Assembly (NCBI GenBank): GCA_016933155.1
Contig: JAFGBM010000012.1
Location: forward strand, 1 to 64,000
Source: Demequinaceae bacterium
GTDB lineage: Bacteria; Actinomycetota; Actinomycetes; Actinomycetales; Demequinaceae
Length of the DNA stretch: 64,000 bases
Direction: 5' to 3'
Of this stretch, positions 35,677-43,782 are shown in pieces. The position numbers and the translations under genes are program-made. Numbering within the stretch: the first letter of the stretch is position 1; each line of letters begins with the position of its first letter. Under the pieces are notes generated by a model that was not told the DNA's origin, did not search any database, and saw nothing but the letters and a program-made list of their open reading frames with translations.

Positions 35677-36473
35677 AGAAGGTGCGGATCCACCACTTCC
35701 GCGAGATGAAGGCGCGCGGGGAGAAGATCGCCATGCTCACCGCCTACGACATCGCGACGGCTCGGATCTTCGACGAGGCCGGGGCCGACGTGCTCCTGGT
35801 CGGCGATTCCCTCGGGGACAACATCCTCGGTCAGGGAAACACGGCGGCCGTGACCCTCGACCAGATGATCCCGTTCGTCCGCGCCGTGACGGGGACGGCC
35901 CAGAGGGCGTTCGTCATCGCCGACCTCCCGTTCGGGACCTATGAGGTCAGCCCCGAGCAAGCCGTCGCGTCGTCCATCCGACTCGTCAAGGAGGGCGGCG
36001 CGAACGCGGTGAAGTTCGAGGGCGGACGACGGATGGCCAGACAGGCGGAGGCCGTGGTCGATGCCGGGATCCCCTTCTGCGGGCACTTGGGGTTCACCCC
36101 GCAGTCGGAGAACATGCTCGGCGGCCATCGCGTGCAGGGGCGGGGCGAGGGTGCGTACGAGTCGATGCTGGCCGACGCCCTCGCGCTTCAGGAGGCCGGG
36201 GCGTTCATGCTCGTGTTGGAGATGGTCGTCGAGCCGGTGGCGACGAGACTGACGAAGGCTCTCGACATCCCGACGATCGGGATAGGCGCGGGGCCGGGCA
36301 CCGACGGGCAGGTGCTGGTCTGGCTCGACATGGCCGGGATGGGCGACTGGTCGCCGAGTTTCGCCAAGCGGTACGCCGAAATCGGCAAGGCCCTCGGGAC
36401 GGCCGCCTCGTCGTACGTCTCCGAGGTCAAGGGCGGGGCATTCCCCGACCCGGGGCACTACTTCAGCGAATGA
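35673..36473 (+). CDS. panB: 3-methyl-2-oxobutanoate hydroxymethyltransferase
   Basis: 266-aa enzyme of pantothenate synthesis adding a hydroxymethyl group to ketoisovalerate. Motifs: KIAMLTAYD, DVLLVGDSLGDN, NAVKFEGG, GHLGFTPQS and IGIGAGPGTDGQVLVW. GTGGAG precedes the ATG, which overlaps the nadE stop (ATGA); the next gene overlaps its stop the same way. Confidence 0.97.
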   Translation: MKKVRIHHFREMKARGEKIAMLTAYDIATARIFDEAGADVLLVGDSLGDNILGQGNTAAVTLDQMIPFVRAVTGTAQRAFVIADLPFGTYEVSPEQAVASSIRLVKEGGANAVKFEGGRRMARQAEAVVDAGIPFCGHLGFTPQSENMLGGHRVQGRGEGAYESMLADALALQEAGAFMLVLEMVVEPVATRLTKALDIPTIGIGAGPGTDGQVLVWLDMAGMGDWSPSFAKRYAEIGKALGTAASSYVSEVKGGAFPDPGHYFSE

Positions 36474-36895
36474 CGAGGCGTACGGCCGCGCGGGTGTGGA
36501 ACGGGCTTCTACTCGCGTTCGCGATCCTGCCGTTGGCGATCTTCTGGTCGGGGAGGAACGGGGTCTTCCAGCCCGACGATGGGGCGGCGGACGGCACCCT
36601 CTCCGGGCACGTCTGGGCTTCGGCGCTATACCTCACTGCGCTGGGGCTCATCGTCGCGTGGCTGAGGGCCCGGGGGCAGAGGGTGCTTGTCCTGGGGCTC
36701 CTGGCCCTCGCCTCGCTGGCCGGGACGGCGGTCGTCTTCTGGGAGATCGGCGAAGACGCGGTGCAGGAGGCGGGGGTGTCGGGGTTGGGATTCGACGTCT
36801 CGATCGTCATCATCGTCTACCTCGCGGCGGGCATGGCGGCCTGGCTCCTGCTGTGGTCCGTCGTAACTGCGGTGCGAAAACACGACCGCCGCTAG
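36470..36895 (+). CDS. Small four-helix membrane protein, unknown
   Basis: 141 aa with about four predicted transmembrane helices (residues near 10-27, 47-65, 70-90 and 108-133). The start overlaps panB by 4 bp, so it is the third gene of nadE-panB. No recognised family and no charged catalytic motif. The ATGA coupling is the main evidence that it is real. Confidence 0.75.
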   Translation: MTRRTAARVWNGLLLAFAILPLAIFWSGRNGVFQPDDGAADGTLSGHVWASALYLTALGLIVAWLRARGQRVLVLGLLALASLAGTAVVFWEIGEDAVQEAGVSGLGFDVSIVIIVYLAAGMAAWLLLWSVVTAVRKHDRR

Positions 36896-36977
36896 GATGA
36901 GCCGTGACGGCGGTCGGTGACCCGCGGTGCAGGCCGTATGGATGCGGGTTGTGCACCTAGAGACGGGAGGACGGCGC

Positions 36978-37439
36978 ATGGACGAGCCAACGCATCGGCG
37001 GTCACGAGCGGGAAAGGTCGTGGGCTCCGTTGTGATCGCGGGCGCCTTCGGGTTCTTCTTCCTCGTCTTCTGGTTCGCTCGATTCCTGTTCAAGGATTCT
37101 GATGCCGGTCGGTTCGGCCACGGAAAGACCCTGGATGACCTCGTCTGGTCCCACCTCGGGAGTTCCATGCTCTTCGTGGCTTTCGGGGCTCTGACGATCT
37201 GGCTTCTCTGGACGAAGCCCGACCGACGCCTCCGCGTCGCGCTCATCGGCTCGATCGCCGGGATCCTGACCGTCATCGTGTTCCGCCTGGTGATCGGGCA
37301 GTTCAGTCCGGACCAGGGGGTCGGATCCATATTCTTCTACCTGGCGGTCGTGGCGTTGATGGTGATCGCCGCCCTCGCGACCGTCCTCCTCCTCCTGGTC
37401 ACGGTATCCCTGGTGTTCTCCAGGCGGCGCAGCCGCTAA
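36978..37439 (+). CDS. Small membrane protein, unknown
   Basis: 153 aa with about four helices (near residues 14-34, 55-75, 84-102 and 114-143) and basic ends. ATG 36978 follows GGGAGG at 8 nt; an upstream in-frame ATG lacks one. The 3' end overlaps the converging TetR gene by 4 bp. No family recognised. Confidence 0.7.
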   Translation: MDEPTHRRSRAGKVVGSVVIAGAFGFFFLVFWFARFLFKDSDAGRFGHGKTLDDLVWSHLGSSMLFVAFGALTIWLLWTKPDRRLRVALIGSIAGILTVIVFRLVIGQFSPDQGVGSIFFYLAVVALMVIAALATVLLLLVTVSLVFSRRRSR

Positions 37440-37990
37440 CCGGCCCGCCGACTCCCCTCGTACGATTCCAGGATGAGCCGGGCCGTCCTGGCGCACGTCT
37501 CCTCGCGCCAGTCCGACATCCTGGCGGCCATCTCCGGGGGCAACCCCCTCTCCCCCTTGGGCGCCTCCTCCGCTCCGAACATCGCGAACCCGACGGCGAG
37601 CGCGACGAGCGACTGCATCATCTCCACCGCGTCGTCCAAGCTGAAGCCGATCCCCACGAGGTAGGCGAGCCCGTCCTCCATGTTGTTCTCGAGCCGCCAC
37701 CCCGCAAGATCGAGGAGGTTCGGATGGGCGACGAGCATCCGCCGGTACTCGAGGAAGACCTCTTCGAGGAACGTCTTCCAGTCGCCCATGGGATCTGCTG
37801 TCACGACCATCTCCGACCGAGCCCGACCGATCACCCCGTCGAGGAGGGCCTGCTTGTCCCTGATGTGGTGGTACAAGGAGGCGGCCTCCACCCCCAGGGA
37901 GGATGCGAGGCGGCGCATGGACAGGGCCCCGAGGCCCTCGGCGTCGATGATCTCGAGGGCCCTCTCGAAGATGAGATCCGGGGTCAGCAT
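37436..37990 (-). CDS. TetR-family transcriptional regulator
   Basis: 184 aa. The N-terminal helix-turn-helix reads IIDAEGLGALSMRRLASSLGVEAASLYHHIRDKQALL (residues about 15-50), followed by a TetR_C-type ligand-binding domain, most like the TetR/AcrR class II group. ATG 37990 is preferred; a longer frame to 38044 would translate through its own operator. The two perfect operators upstream argue for autoregulation and control of the divergent membrane-protein pair. Confidence 0.92.
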   Translation of the reverse strand: MLTPDLIFERALEIIDAEGLGALSMRRLASSLGVEAASLYHHIRDKQALLDGVIGRARSEMVVTADPMGDWKTFLEEVFLEYRRMLVAHPNLLDLAGWRLENNMEDGLAYLVGIGFSLDDAVEMMQSLVALAVGFAMFGAEEAPKGERGLPPEMAARMSDWREETCARTARLILESYEGSRRAG

Positions 37991-38010
37991 CTCCACCGCC
38001 TTCCGACTTG

Positions 38011-38066
38011 ACCCTAACAGTGTTAGGTGCGACACTGTCGGCATCGGAACCTAACAGTGTTAGATT
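38011..38066. promoter_or_regulatory. Two TetR-type operators over divergent promoters
   Basis: CCTAACA-G-TGTTAGG at 38013-38027 (perfect 7-1-7 palindrome) and CCTAACA-G-TGTTAGA at 38050-38064, centres 37 bp apart. The first overlaps the regulator's -10 (TAGGGT on the minus strand, 38011-38016). The second overlaps TAGATT (38061-38066), the -10 of the rightward gene. Binding would shut both promoters. Confidence 0.88.
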
Positions 38067-38100
38067 AACCCTCGGGGCGCCAATCGAAAGGAAAGAACGC

Positions 38101-38487
38101 GTGAGAGTCTTCCTCGGCATCTTCCTCATATTCCATGGCATGGTCCACGCGATGTACGTCGGGCAGGCCCTCCGGTGGTTCGAACTCCGGCCCGGCATGG
38201 CCTGGCCGACCGGAGCCTGGACCCTCTCCTCGCTATCCGACGGGGCCCTCAGGACAGTCGCCTCGGTTGCGATTGGAACGGGCTCCCTCGCCCTCATGCT
38301 GGGAGGGGCCGGCATGCTCCTCAAGTGGGGCTGGGCGGATTGGGTCGTGATCGGAGGGGCGGCTCTCGCCACGGTGGCGCACCTGCTCCTGTGGAGCGGC
38401 AAGTGGTCCGAATTCGGCGATCACGGCGGGTACGGCGTCATCATCAACGTGGCGGCCATCGTCGCGATCCTGGTCGTCCGCTCCTAG
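38101..38487 (+). CDS. Four-helix membrane protein, paralogue 1
   Basis: 128 aa with about four transmembrane helices. N-terminal signature GIFLIFHGMVHAMYVGQALRWFE and C-terminal GYGVIINVAAIVAILVVR are shared with the next gene. GTG 38101 follows AAAGGAAAG; the longer frame back to 38008 would run through the operators. First gene controlled by the TetR operators, so its inducer is probably the transport or detoxification substrate. No named family assigned. Confidence 0.8.
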   Translation: MRVFLGIFLIFHGMVHAMYVGQALRWFELRPGMAWPTGAWTLSSLSDGALRTVASVAIGTGSLALMLGGAGMLLKWGWADWVVIGGAALATVAHLLLWSGKWSEFGDHGGYGVIINVAAIVAILVVRS

Positions 38488-38508
38488 ACCACCCGGAAAC
38501 GAGAACCC

Positions 38509-38898
38509 ATGCGCATCGCATTCGGCATCTTCATCATCGGCCACGCGTTCATTCACCTCATGTTCGTCGGGCAGGCCCTTCGATGGTTCGAAAACCGTCC
38601 GGGATCACGATGGCCGGACGGGGCCGCTCTCTTCCCCTCCTCCATCCCCGATGGGATGATTCGAGCCTTCGCCGCAGCCTCCATCGGTCTCACCGGAATC
38701 GCGATGGTCGTCGGGGGTGTCGGCGTGATCCTCCAGGCCGATTGGAGCACCCGGGTTGTCATCGGAAGCGCCGTCCTGGTGTCCATCGCCCACGCGGCGT
38801 TCTGGAACGGAGACTGGAAGACCTCTCCCGACCAGGGGCTCTACGGCGTCATCATCAACGTGGCGGTCATCGTCGCCATGCTGGTCGTCCGGGCCTAG
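38509..38898 (+). CDS. Four-helix membrane protein, paralogue 2
   Basis: 129 aa, clearly homologous to the preceding 128-aa protein along its whole length (shared GQALRWFE, WP-x-GA, GVIINVA and VAMLVVR segments). It is therefore a tandem duplication, 21 bp downstream in the same TetR-controlled unit. The two copies have diverged strongly, so both may be functional, perhaps as a heteromer. The stop overlaps the converging thioredoxin-fold gene. Confidence 0.8.
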   Translation: MRIAFGIFIIGHAFIHLMFVGQALRWFENRPGSRWPDGAALFPSSIPDGMIRAFAAASIGLTGIAMVVGGVGVILQADWSTRVVIGSAVLVSIAHAAFWNGDWKTSPDQGLYGVIINVAVIVAMLVVRA

Positions 38899-39479
38899 AG
38901 CATCAGATGGACGGGCGGCTCGTTACCCGGCTTCCACTTGATGCTGCAGCCGACGCTCGGAAGGTGGGGCACGGGGACGGTCTCCCCCCGGAGGACGGCA
39001 TCGACCGCCGCCCGGAGGGTCTCCCCCGTCGGCGTAACGGCGCTGTGGGGACGGGAATCGTCGAACTGGCCCCGGTATGCCAGGCGGCACCCCCCGTCGT
39101 ATAGAAAGAAGTCCGGGGTGCAGACGGCCCCGAAGGCGCGGGCAACCTCCTGCGACTCGTCGACCAGGTAGGGGAACCCGAACCCCGCCCGCCGCGCCTG
39201 GCCCACCATCTCCTCGGGGGCGTCCTCGGGGTAGTCCTCCACGTCGTTCGAGCAGATCCCGACGACCGCGAGACCCTTCTCCATATACTCGGCGGCGAAC
39301 TCCCCCAGGGCCCTCTCGACGTGTTGGACGTAGGGGCAATGGTTCGAGAGGAAGGCGACGAGCAGGGCGGAGGAATCGCAGAGGTCCGCGAGGCTGACAC
39401 TGCCCATGCCATCGGCCGTCGGCAGTTCGAACTCGGGGGCGGGTGTGCCCAGTGCGGTCGGCGCGGAATCGGTTGCCAT
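38895..39479 (-). CDS. Thioredoxin-fold redox protein (AhpC/TSA type)
   Basis: 194-aa cytoplasmic protein of the thioredoxin/redoxin superfamily. N-terminal PAPEFELPTADG, then the SNHCPYVQHVE active-site region with a single cysteine, and a CTPDFFLYD segment with cis-Pro-type Pro. The HCPYV group is common and mostly uncharacterised; peroxiredoxin-like activity is possible. ATG 39479 follows AAAGGAGG. Probably co-transcribed with the SPOR-like gene upstream (47-bp gap). Confidence 0.85.
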   Translation of the reverse strand: MATDSAPTALGTPAPEFELPTADGMGSVSLADLCDSSALLVAFLSNHCPYVQHVERALGEFAAEYMEKGLAVVGICSNDVEDYPEDAPEEMVGQARRAGFGFPYLVDESQEVARAFGAVCTPDFFLYDGGCRLAYRGQFDDSRPHSAVTPTGETLRAAVDAVLRGETVPVPHLPSVGCSIKWKPGNEPPVHLML

Positions 39480-39526
39480 GCTCTCGTCCTCCTTTGTGTC
39501 ACTCCCCGCGACTGTACCCTGGGGCA

Positions 39527-39751
39527 CTATTCCTCGCGGGTCTCGTCGTCCTCATCCCAGGTCTCATCCCATTCGGTGTCGTCCTCGTCCCACTCAAGAT
39601 TGCGGGCCTCAGCGATCTCAAGGGCCCTCTCCGCATCTTCGTGGGTCTCGTACGGCCCCATGAGGTGCTCCCACGGGCTCTGCCGTCCATGCTCGACCAT
39701 GCGCGTGCGGATGTTGTAGTAGTACTCGCCGACGACATCGCCCTCCGACAT
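39527..39751 (-). CDS. Small SPOR-like protein
   Basis: 74-aa protein of an actinobacterial family found beside map. Core [35 protein letters not shown] matches the family pattern (YW/YNT ... QSPW ... MGPYDT-x-EEAE-x-AL), with a C-terminal Asp/Glu/Trp-rich tail. GGGAGG is 7-8 nt before ATG 39751. The long in-frame extension to 40156 crosses map on the other strand and is not coding. Function unknown. Confidence 0.85.
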   Translation of the reverse strand: MSEGDVVGEYYYNIRTRMVEHGRQSPWEHLMGPYETHEDAERALEIAEARNLEWDEDDTEWDETWDEDDETREE

Positions 39752-39890
39752 CAACGCACCTCCCACCGCATCGTGCCCTCCCCCAAGCATCGCCCGGCGG
39801 CGTTGGGGCGTCAAGGTGGCGGGATCACCCTGGCGACGAGGTCCCCGATCTCGACGTCGAACCTCTGCCCATGCCGATAGGCTTGGTTCC

Positions 39891-40772
39891 ATGAATCCCG
39901 AGCGTGCGCCCATATCCAAGGGCGCCGTCTCCCCGATCCGCCCCGTCCCCGCCTCCATCCCCCGGCCCGAATACGTCGGCCGGAAGCGCGCCGCGACCTG
40001 GCGCGGAGGAGACGTCCACGACGAGGAGATGATCGGGCGGATCCGGGTCGCCTCCCGCCTCGCGGCCCAGGCCCTCGCCGAGGTCTGCCGGGCAGTCACC
40101 CCCGGCATCACGACCGACGAACTCGACCGCATCGGCCACGAGTTCCTCTGCGACAACGGCGCCTACCCTTCGACCCTCCTCTACCCCGGGGGCGCCGGAC
40201 GCCCGCCCTTCCCCAAGTCGCTCTGCGCCTCCCTCAACGAGGTCGTCTGCCACGGCATCCCCGACTCGACCGTCATCCAAGATGGCGACATCGTCAAGAT
40301 CGACATCACGGCCTTCAAGGACGGCGTGCACGGGGACAACTGCGCGAGCGTCGTGGCCGGAGAAGGATCCCAAGAGGCGCACGACCTGGTCCGGATCACC
40401 CGCGAGGCGCAGGAACGCGGGATCGCGGCCGTCAAGCCCGGTCGCGAGGTCAACGTCATCGGGCGCGTCATCGAGAACTACGCCAAGCGCCACGGGTGCC
40501 AGTCCGTCCGCGACTACACGGGCCACGGAGTCGGCCCTGCCTTCCACAGCGGACTCGTCATCCCCCACTACGACTCCGCTCCCTACCATGCGGACATCAT
40601 CGAGCCGGGAATGACATTCACCATAGAGCCGATGATTGTCGCCGGCTCGGAGGAGAATCATGAGTGGAAGGACGGGTGGACGGTGGTGACGGACGACGGC
40701 TCATGGTGCGCGCAGTTCGAGCACACCCTCCTGGTAACGGACGACGGCGCGGAGGTGTTGACCCTTCCATGA
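39891..40772 (+). CDS. map: Methionine aminopeptidase, type I
   Basis: 293-aa dimetal peptidase removing initiator methionine. The N-terminal Pro-rich extension ([16 protein letters not shown]) is like the mycobacterial MetAP1c form. Metal ligands fall in [29 protein letters not shown] and QFEHT. TAGGCT ends 7 nt before the ATG with no ribosome-binding site, so probably leaderless. Overlaps ppgK by 4 bp. Confidence 0.96.
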   Translation: MNPERAPISKGAVSPIRPVPASIPRPEYVGRKRAATWRGGDVHDEEMIGRIRVASRLAAQALAEVCRAVTPGITTDELDRIGHEFLCDNGAYPSTLLYPGGAGRPPFPKSLCASLNEVVCHGIPDSTVIQDGDIVKIDITAFKDGVHGDNCASVVAGEGSQEAHDLVRITREAQERGIAAVKPGREVNVIGRVIENYAKRHGCQSVRDYTGHGVGPAFHSGLVIPHYDSAPYHADIIEPGMTFTIEPMIVAGSEENHEWKDGWTVVTDDGSWCAQFEHTLLVTDDGAEVLTLP

Positions 40773-41551
40773 GCAAGATCGCGATCGGCATCGACATCGG
40801 GGGCTCGGGGATCAAGGGGGCACCCGTCGACCTCGGGAGCGGCAAGCTCACGGCCGACCGCTACCGCCTCGCCACCCCCCAACCCGCGACGCCGGACGCC
40901 GTCGGCGAAACCGCCGCCAAGGTCATCACCTTCTGGTCGCCCAAATCCGACACCGCCATCGGCGTGACCTTCCCCGGCGTCGTCCAGAAAGGCGTCGTGC
41001 GGACAGCCGCCAACGTCGACCCGGCCTGGATCGGCACGAACCTGCGCGACGTCATCCGGGAGCACTCGGGATTCGACGTCCACGTCATGAACGACGCGGA
41101 TGCGGCCGGGTTCGGGGAGTACGCGTATGGGGCGGCCCGGACCGAGGACGGGCTCGTGCTGATGGTGACGCTTGGGACGGGGATCGGGACGGCGCTGATC
41201 TCTGACGGGCGGCTCGTGCCGAACAGCGAGTTGGGGCACCTGCTGGTGGATGGCGTGGACGCCGAGGAGTACGCGGCGGAGTCCGCACGGGATCGTCACG
41301 GCCTGGGGTGGAAGGAGTGGGCGAGCCACGTCGGACGATTCCTCGGAGAGATGGAGCGGCTCCTGTGGCCCGACCTCATCATCATCGGAGGCGGCGTCTC
41401 CAAGGAGTACGAGCAATTCCTGCCCTTCTTCGACCTCCGGGCGCCCGTGGTGCCGGCGGCCCTGTTCAACAACGCCGGGATCGTGGGGGCGGCCGCCGCT
41501 GCGGTCGAAGAGCAACGCCGCGCCGTCAAACGCGCCGCCCGGCACTCGTAG
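40769..41551 (+). CDS. ppgK: Polyphosphate/ATP glucokinase
   Basis: 260-aa ROK-family sugar kinase, polyphosphate glucokinase type. Phosphate motif [41 protein letters not shown], and the actinobacterial [28 protein letters not shown] segment. It would phosphorylate glucose with polyphosphate or ATP. The ATGA overlap with map and an internal GGAGGTG show coupled translation. Confidence 0.95.
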   Translation: MSKIAIGIDIGGSGIKGAPVDLGSGKLTADRYRLATPQPATPDAVGETAAKVITFWSPKSDTAIGVTFPGVVQKGVVRTAANVDPAWIGTNLRDVIREHSGFDVHVMNDADAAGFGEYAYGAARTEDGLVLMVTLGTGIGTALISDGRLVPNSELGHLLVDGVDAEEYAAESARDRHGLGWKEWASHVGRFLGEMERLLWPDLIIIGGGVSKEYEQFLPFFDLRAPVVPAALFNNAGIVGAAAAAVEEQRRAVKRAARHS

Positions 41552-41592
41552 CAAACCGCACAGAGCGACCGAGGCCTGGCGGCAACCAGTCC

Positions 41593-41793
41593 CGACCGTC
41601 CGCACGGGTCCAGTCCCTACCGTCCGCACGGGTCCATTCCCTACCGTCCGCACGGGTCCATTCCCTACCGTCCGCACGGGTCCATTCCCTACCGTCCGCA
41701 CGGGTCTAGGGACTGATGTGACACCAGTGACTCATCTGGCCCACAACCGCTTCCCACCCGTCCCTCTGGTCCCAGGACCCGTGCGGACGGTCG
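41593..41793. repeat. Short inverted-terminal-repeat element, copy A, with amplified left arm
   Basis: The outer arm ACCGTCCGCACGGGTC occurs five times at exactly 24-bp spacing (41595, 41619, 41643, 41667, 41691). Its reverse complement GACCCGTGCGGACGGT is at 41776-41791. The 69-bp core between the last left arm and the right arm carries GATGTGACACCAGTGAC. Copy B at 43623-43728 has the same arms, a 70-bp core and the same motif at the same offset. Intergenic, between ppgK and the DUF1801 gene; no transposase. Confidence 0.9.
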
Positions 41794-41807
41794 AGATCGA
41801 CGGCGAT

Positions 41808-41826
41808 AAGGGTTAGGCTTACCTTA
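41808..41826 (+). promoter_or_regulatory. DtxR/IdeR-type iron box
   Basis: The 19-mer at 41808-41826 (core GGTTAGGCTTACCTTA) matches the actinobacterial DmdR/IdeR consensus TTAGGTTAGGCTCACCTAA at 14 of 19 positions. A -10 hexamer TAGTTT follows at 41827-41832, so a bound iron-repressor would block the promoter of the gene starting at 41855. Confidence 0.75.
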
Positions 41827-41854
41827 CTAGTTTTTGGCGACGGAGGGCGAACTG

Positions 41855-42337
41855 ATGACGGACGCCAGAGAAACGAAGAGGGCCCGAACCCCTGGGGGAA
41901 AAAGATCCGCAGGTTTCTCCTCCGAGGAGAGGACCGCAATGCGGGAGCGGGCCAGCGAACTCAAGGCGGAGCGGGGCAGGGGCCGAGGGGCGATGGCTGC
42001 GGACGGCGAGGCCGCCATGCTAGCCAAGATCGCCGAGATGCCCGAACCGGATCGCTCCCTGGCTGGGCGTATCCATGAGATCGTAAGGGAGAATGCGCCA
42101 GCGCTTACCCCCAAGACCTGGTATGGCATGCCCGCCTACGCCCACGACGGCAAGGTCGTGTGCTTCTTTCAGGGCGCGTCGAAGTTCAAGTCCCGATATG
42201 CGTCCTTTGGCTTCAACGACGAGGCCAGGCTCGACGATGGGACGATGTGGCCCACCGCTTTCGCGCTCATCGGCCTAACACCCGAGGCCGAGGCAAGAAT
42301 CGCCGCCCTCGTTCGAAAGGCCGTGGGGATCGACTAG
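41855..42337 (+). CDS. DUF1801/YdhG-like protein, putative iron chaperone
   Basis: 160-aa cytoplasmic protein of the DUF1801 group, related to B. subtilis YdhG (Fra, frataxin-like). Signatures: [47 protein letters not shown], and a C-terminal [14 protein letters not shown] 41855 follows GGAGGG at 7 nt; a TTG seven codons upstream is rejected. The iron box overlapping its promoter supports an iron-related role. Stop overlaps the converging DUF1015 gene. Confidence 0.88.
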   Translation: MTDARETKRARTPGGKRSAGFSSEERTAMRERASELKAERGRGRGAMAADGEAAMLAKIAEMPEPDRSLAGRIHEIVRENAPALTPKTWYGMPAYAHDGKVVCFFQGASKFKSRYASFGFNDEARLDDGTMWPTAFALIGLTPEAEARIAALVRKAVGID

Positions 42338-43578
42338 AGATCGATCGGGTGGACGAATAGGCCCGACCGAAGTTTCGGTTCGAACCAGGTGGACTTCGGC
42401 GGCATGTCCTCGCCTAAGTCGGCGACGTCCATGACCTCACCCGTCGAGGTGGGGTGAAGGACGAACGCCGCGGCGAAGTCCCCCGAGTCGACCAACCGCA
42501 CGAGTTCCGCAGTACCCCGGATGCCGCCGACGAACGCGATGCGCTGGTCGGTGCGCGGGTCCTCGATCCCGAGGAGCGGCGCGAGCACTTGGGTTTGCAG
42601 GATCGACACGTCCAGGCGGGCGATGGGATCGGACTCGTCGACGAGGCCGTCCCTGGCCGTCAAGAGGTGCCAGGAGCCGCCCGAGTACAAGCCGAACTGG
42701 TGATGCCGGAGCGTCGGGGCGTCTGCCGTGGGCTGGGCATCGAAGCGTTGGATGTCGAAATCGGGGGCGAGCGCCTCGAGAAGGGACGCGAGGCTGTACT
42801 CACCTAGGTCCCGCACCACCCGGTTGTAGGCCATGACGGTGAGGCGGTCGGCCGGGAAGGCGACGACGGGGAAGAAGGCCGCCTCCTCGTGAGCGACGTC
42901 GTCCCCGACCCGTGCCGCCGCAGCGCTCCGATGATGCCCGTCGGCGATGTAAAGCATCGGGACCTGCTCGAAACCCTCGACCAGGGCCTGGATCCCCCGC
43001 CCGTCCTCGACGGTCCAGAGGGTGTGCGTGACGCCGGCATCGGTGGTGAACTCGACGTCCGGGGCGCTAGAGGTGACCTGGCCGACGGCATCGGCGATGG
43101 CCGCCGCTCCCGGCGCGTCGGGGCGATACATCAGAAAGATTGGCTCGTCGTGCGCCTCCAGGACCTCGATGTGCCGGGTCCGGTCGTTCTCCTTGTCCGG
43201 GCGGGTGTGCTCATGGGTGGCGATCAGGCCCTGCCGATACTCCTCCACGCTGGCGCAGCCCACCACTCCGGTCTGGACCGAATCCCCCATCCGCTGGCGG
43301 TACACCATCAGGCCCGGCGACCCCTCCTGGACCAGCAGCCCGCGGTGGACGAAGTCCTCGAGCGTCGCCCGTCCGAGCCGGTGAACATCCTCGGGGTCCA
43401 GGGTCACCCCCGGGTCCAGGTTCGTCTCCGGAAGGGAGATGTGTAGGAAACTCTCCGGGTTCGTGGCTACCAGGGCCCTGGCCTCGTCGGCGCTCACCAC
43501 GTCGTACGGCGGCGCGGCCACCCGGCTGGCGAGGTCGCGGGGTGGGCGAAGGGCGCGGAACGGTCGGATCGTCGTCAC
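42334..43578 (-). CDS. DUF1015 family protein
   Basis: 414-aa DUF1015 protein: N-terminal [24 protein letters not shown], a middle [18 protein letters not shown], then [13 protein letters not shown] and a C-terminal FVHP. The histidine-rich motifs are conserved and suggest an enzyme, but function is not known to me. GTG 43578 is preferred because GGAAGGA lies 7 nt upstream; the ATG at 43611 has no such site. The upstream region contains the inverted-repeat element copy B. Confidence 0.9.
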   Translation of the reverse strand: MTTIRPFRALRPPRDLASRVAAPPYDVVSADEARALVATNPESFLHISLPETNLDPGVTLDPEDVHRLGRATLEDFVHRGLLVQEGSPGLMVYRQRMGDSVQTGVVGCASVEEYRQGLIATHEHTRPDKENDRTRHIEVLEAHDEPIFLMYRPDAPGAAAIADAVGQVTSSAPDVEFTTDAGVTHTLWTVEDGRGIQALVEGFEQVPMLYIADGHHRSAAAARVGDDVAHEEAAFFPVVAFPADRLTVMAYNRVVRDLGEYSLASLLEALAPDFDIQRFDAQPTADAPTLRHHQFGLYSGGSWHLLTARDGLVDESDPIARLDVSILQTQVLAPLLGIEDPRTDQRIAFVGGIRGTAELVRLVDSGDFAAAFVLHPTSTGEVMDVADLGEDMPPKSTWFEPKLRSGLFVHPIDL

Positions 43579-43622
43579 CCGCCAATCCTTCCATGTCCCT
43601 CGTGCCCTCACTCACCCATTCC

Positions 43623-43728
43623 CGACCGTCCGCACGGGTCCGGTGATCGATGTGACTCCTGTGACGAATCTCAACCCTGATTCGCGTCCCATCCACCCCA
43701 CCCGTCCCACGACCCGTGCGGACGGCTC
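43623..43728. repeat. Short inverted-terminal-repeat element, copy B
   Basis: Left arm ACCGTCCGCACGGGTC at 43625-43640, right arm GACCCGTGCGGACGG at 43711-43725, core of 70 bp with GATGTGACTCCTGTGAC. Arms and the GTGAC-n4-GTGAC motif match copy A at the same offset while the rest of the core has diverged. Lies between the DUF1015 start and the GH16 gene end. Confidence 0.9.
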
Positions 43729-43782
43729 GGGGGGAGGCGGATTCGACCTCAGCAACGGGTTCATTGTGCTCAACGCAGCCGA

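Noticed and set aside
37991-38044. Longer TetR N-terminus starting at 38044
   Set aside because: It would encode the operators and promoter; the helix-turn-helix is complete from 37990.
40658-41701. 347-aa minus-strand frame with repeated RTVGNGPV N-terminus
   Set aside because: It is antisense to ppgK and the N-terminal repeats are the 24-bp element arms read backwards; no ribosome-binding site and ppgK is a certain gene.
41595-41706. CRISPR array
   Set aside because: Unit is 24 bp with near-identical 8-bp intervals, no variable spacers, and no cas genes nearby.
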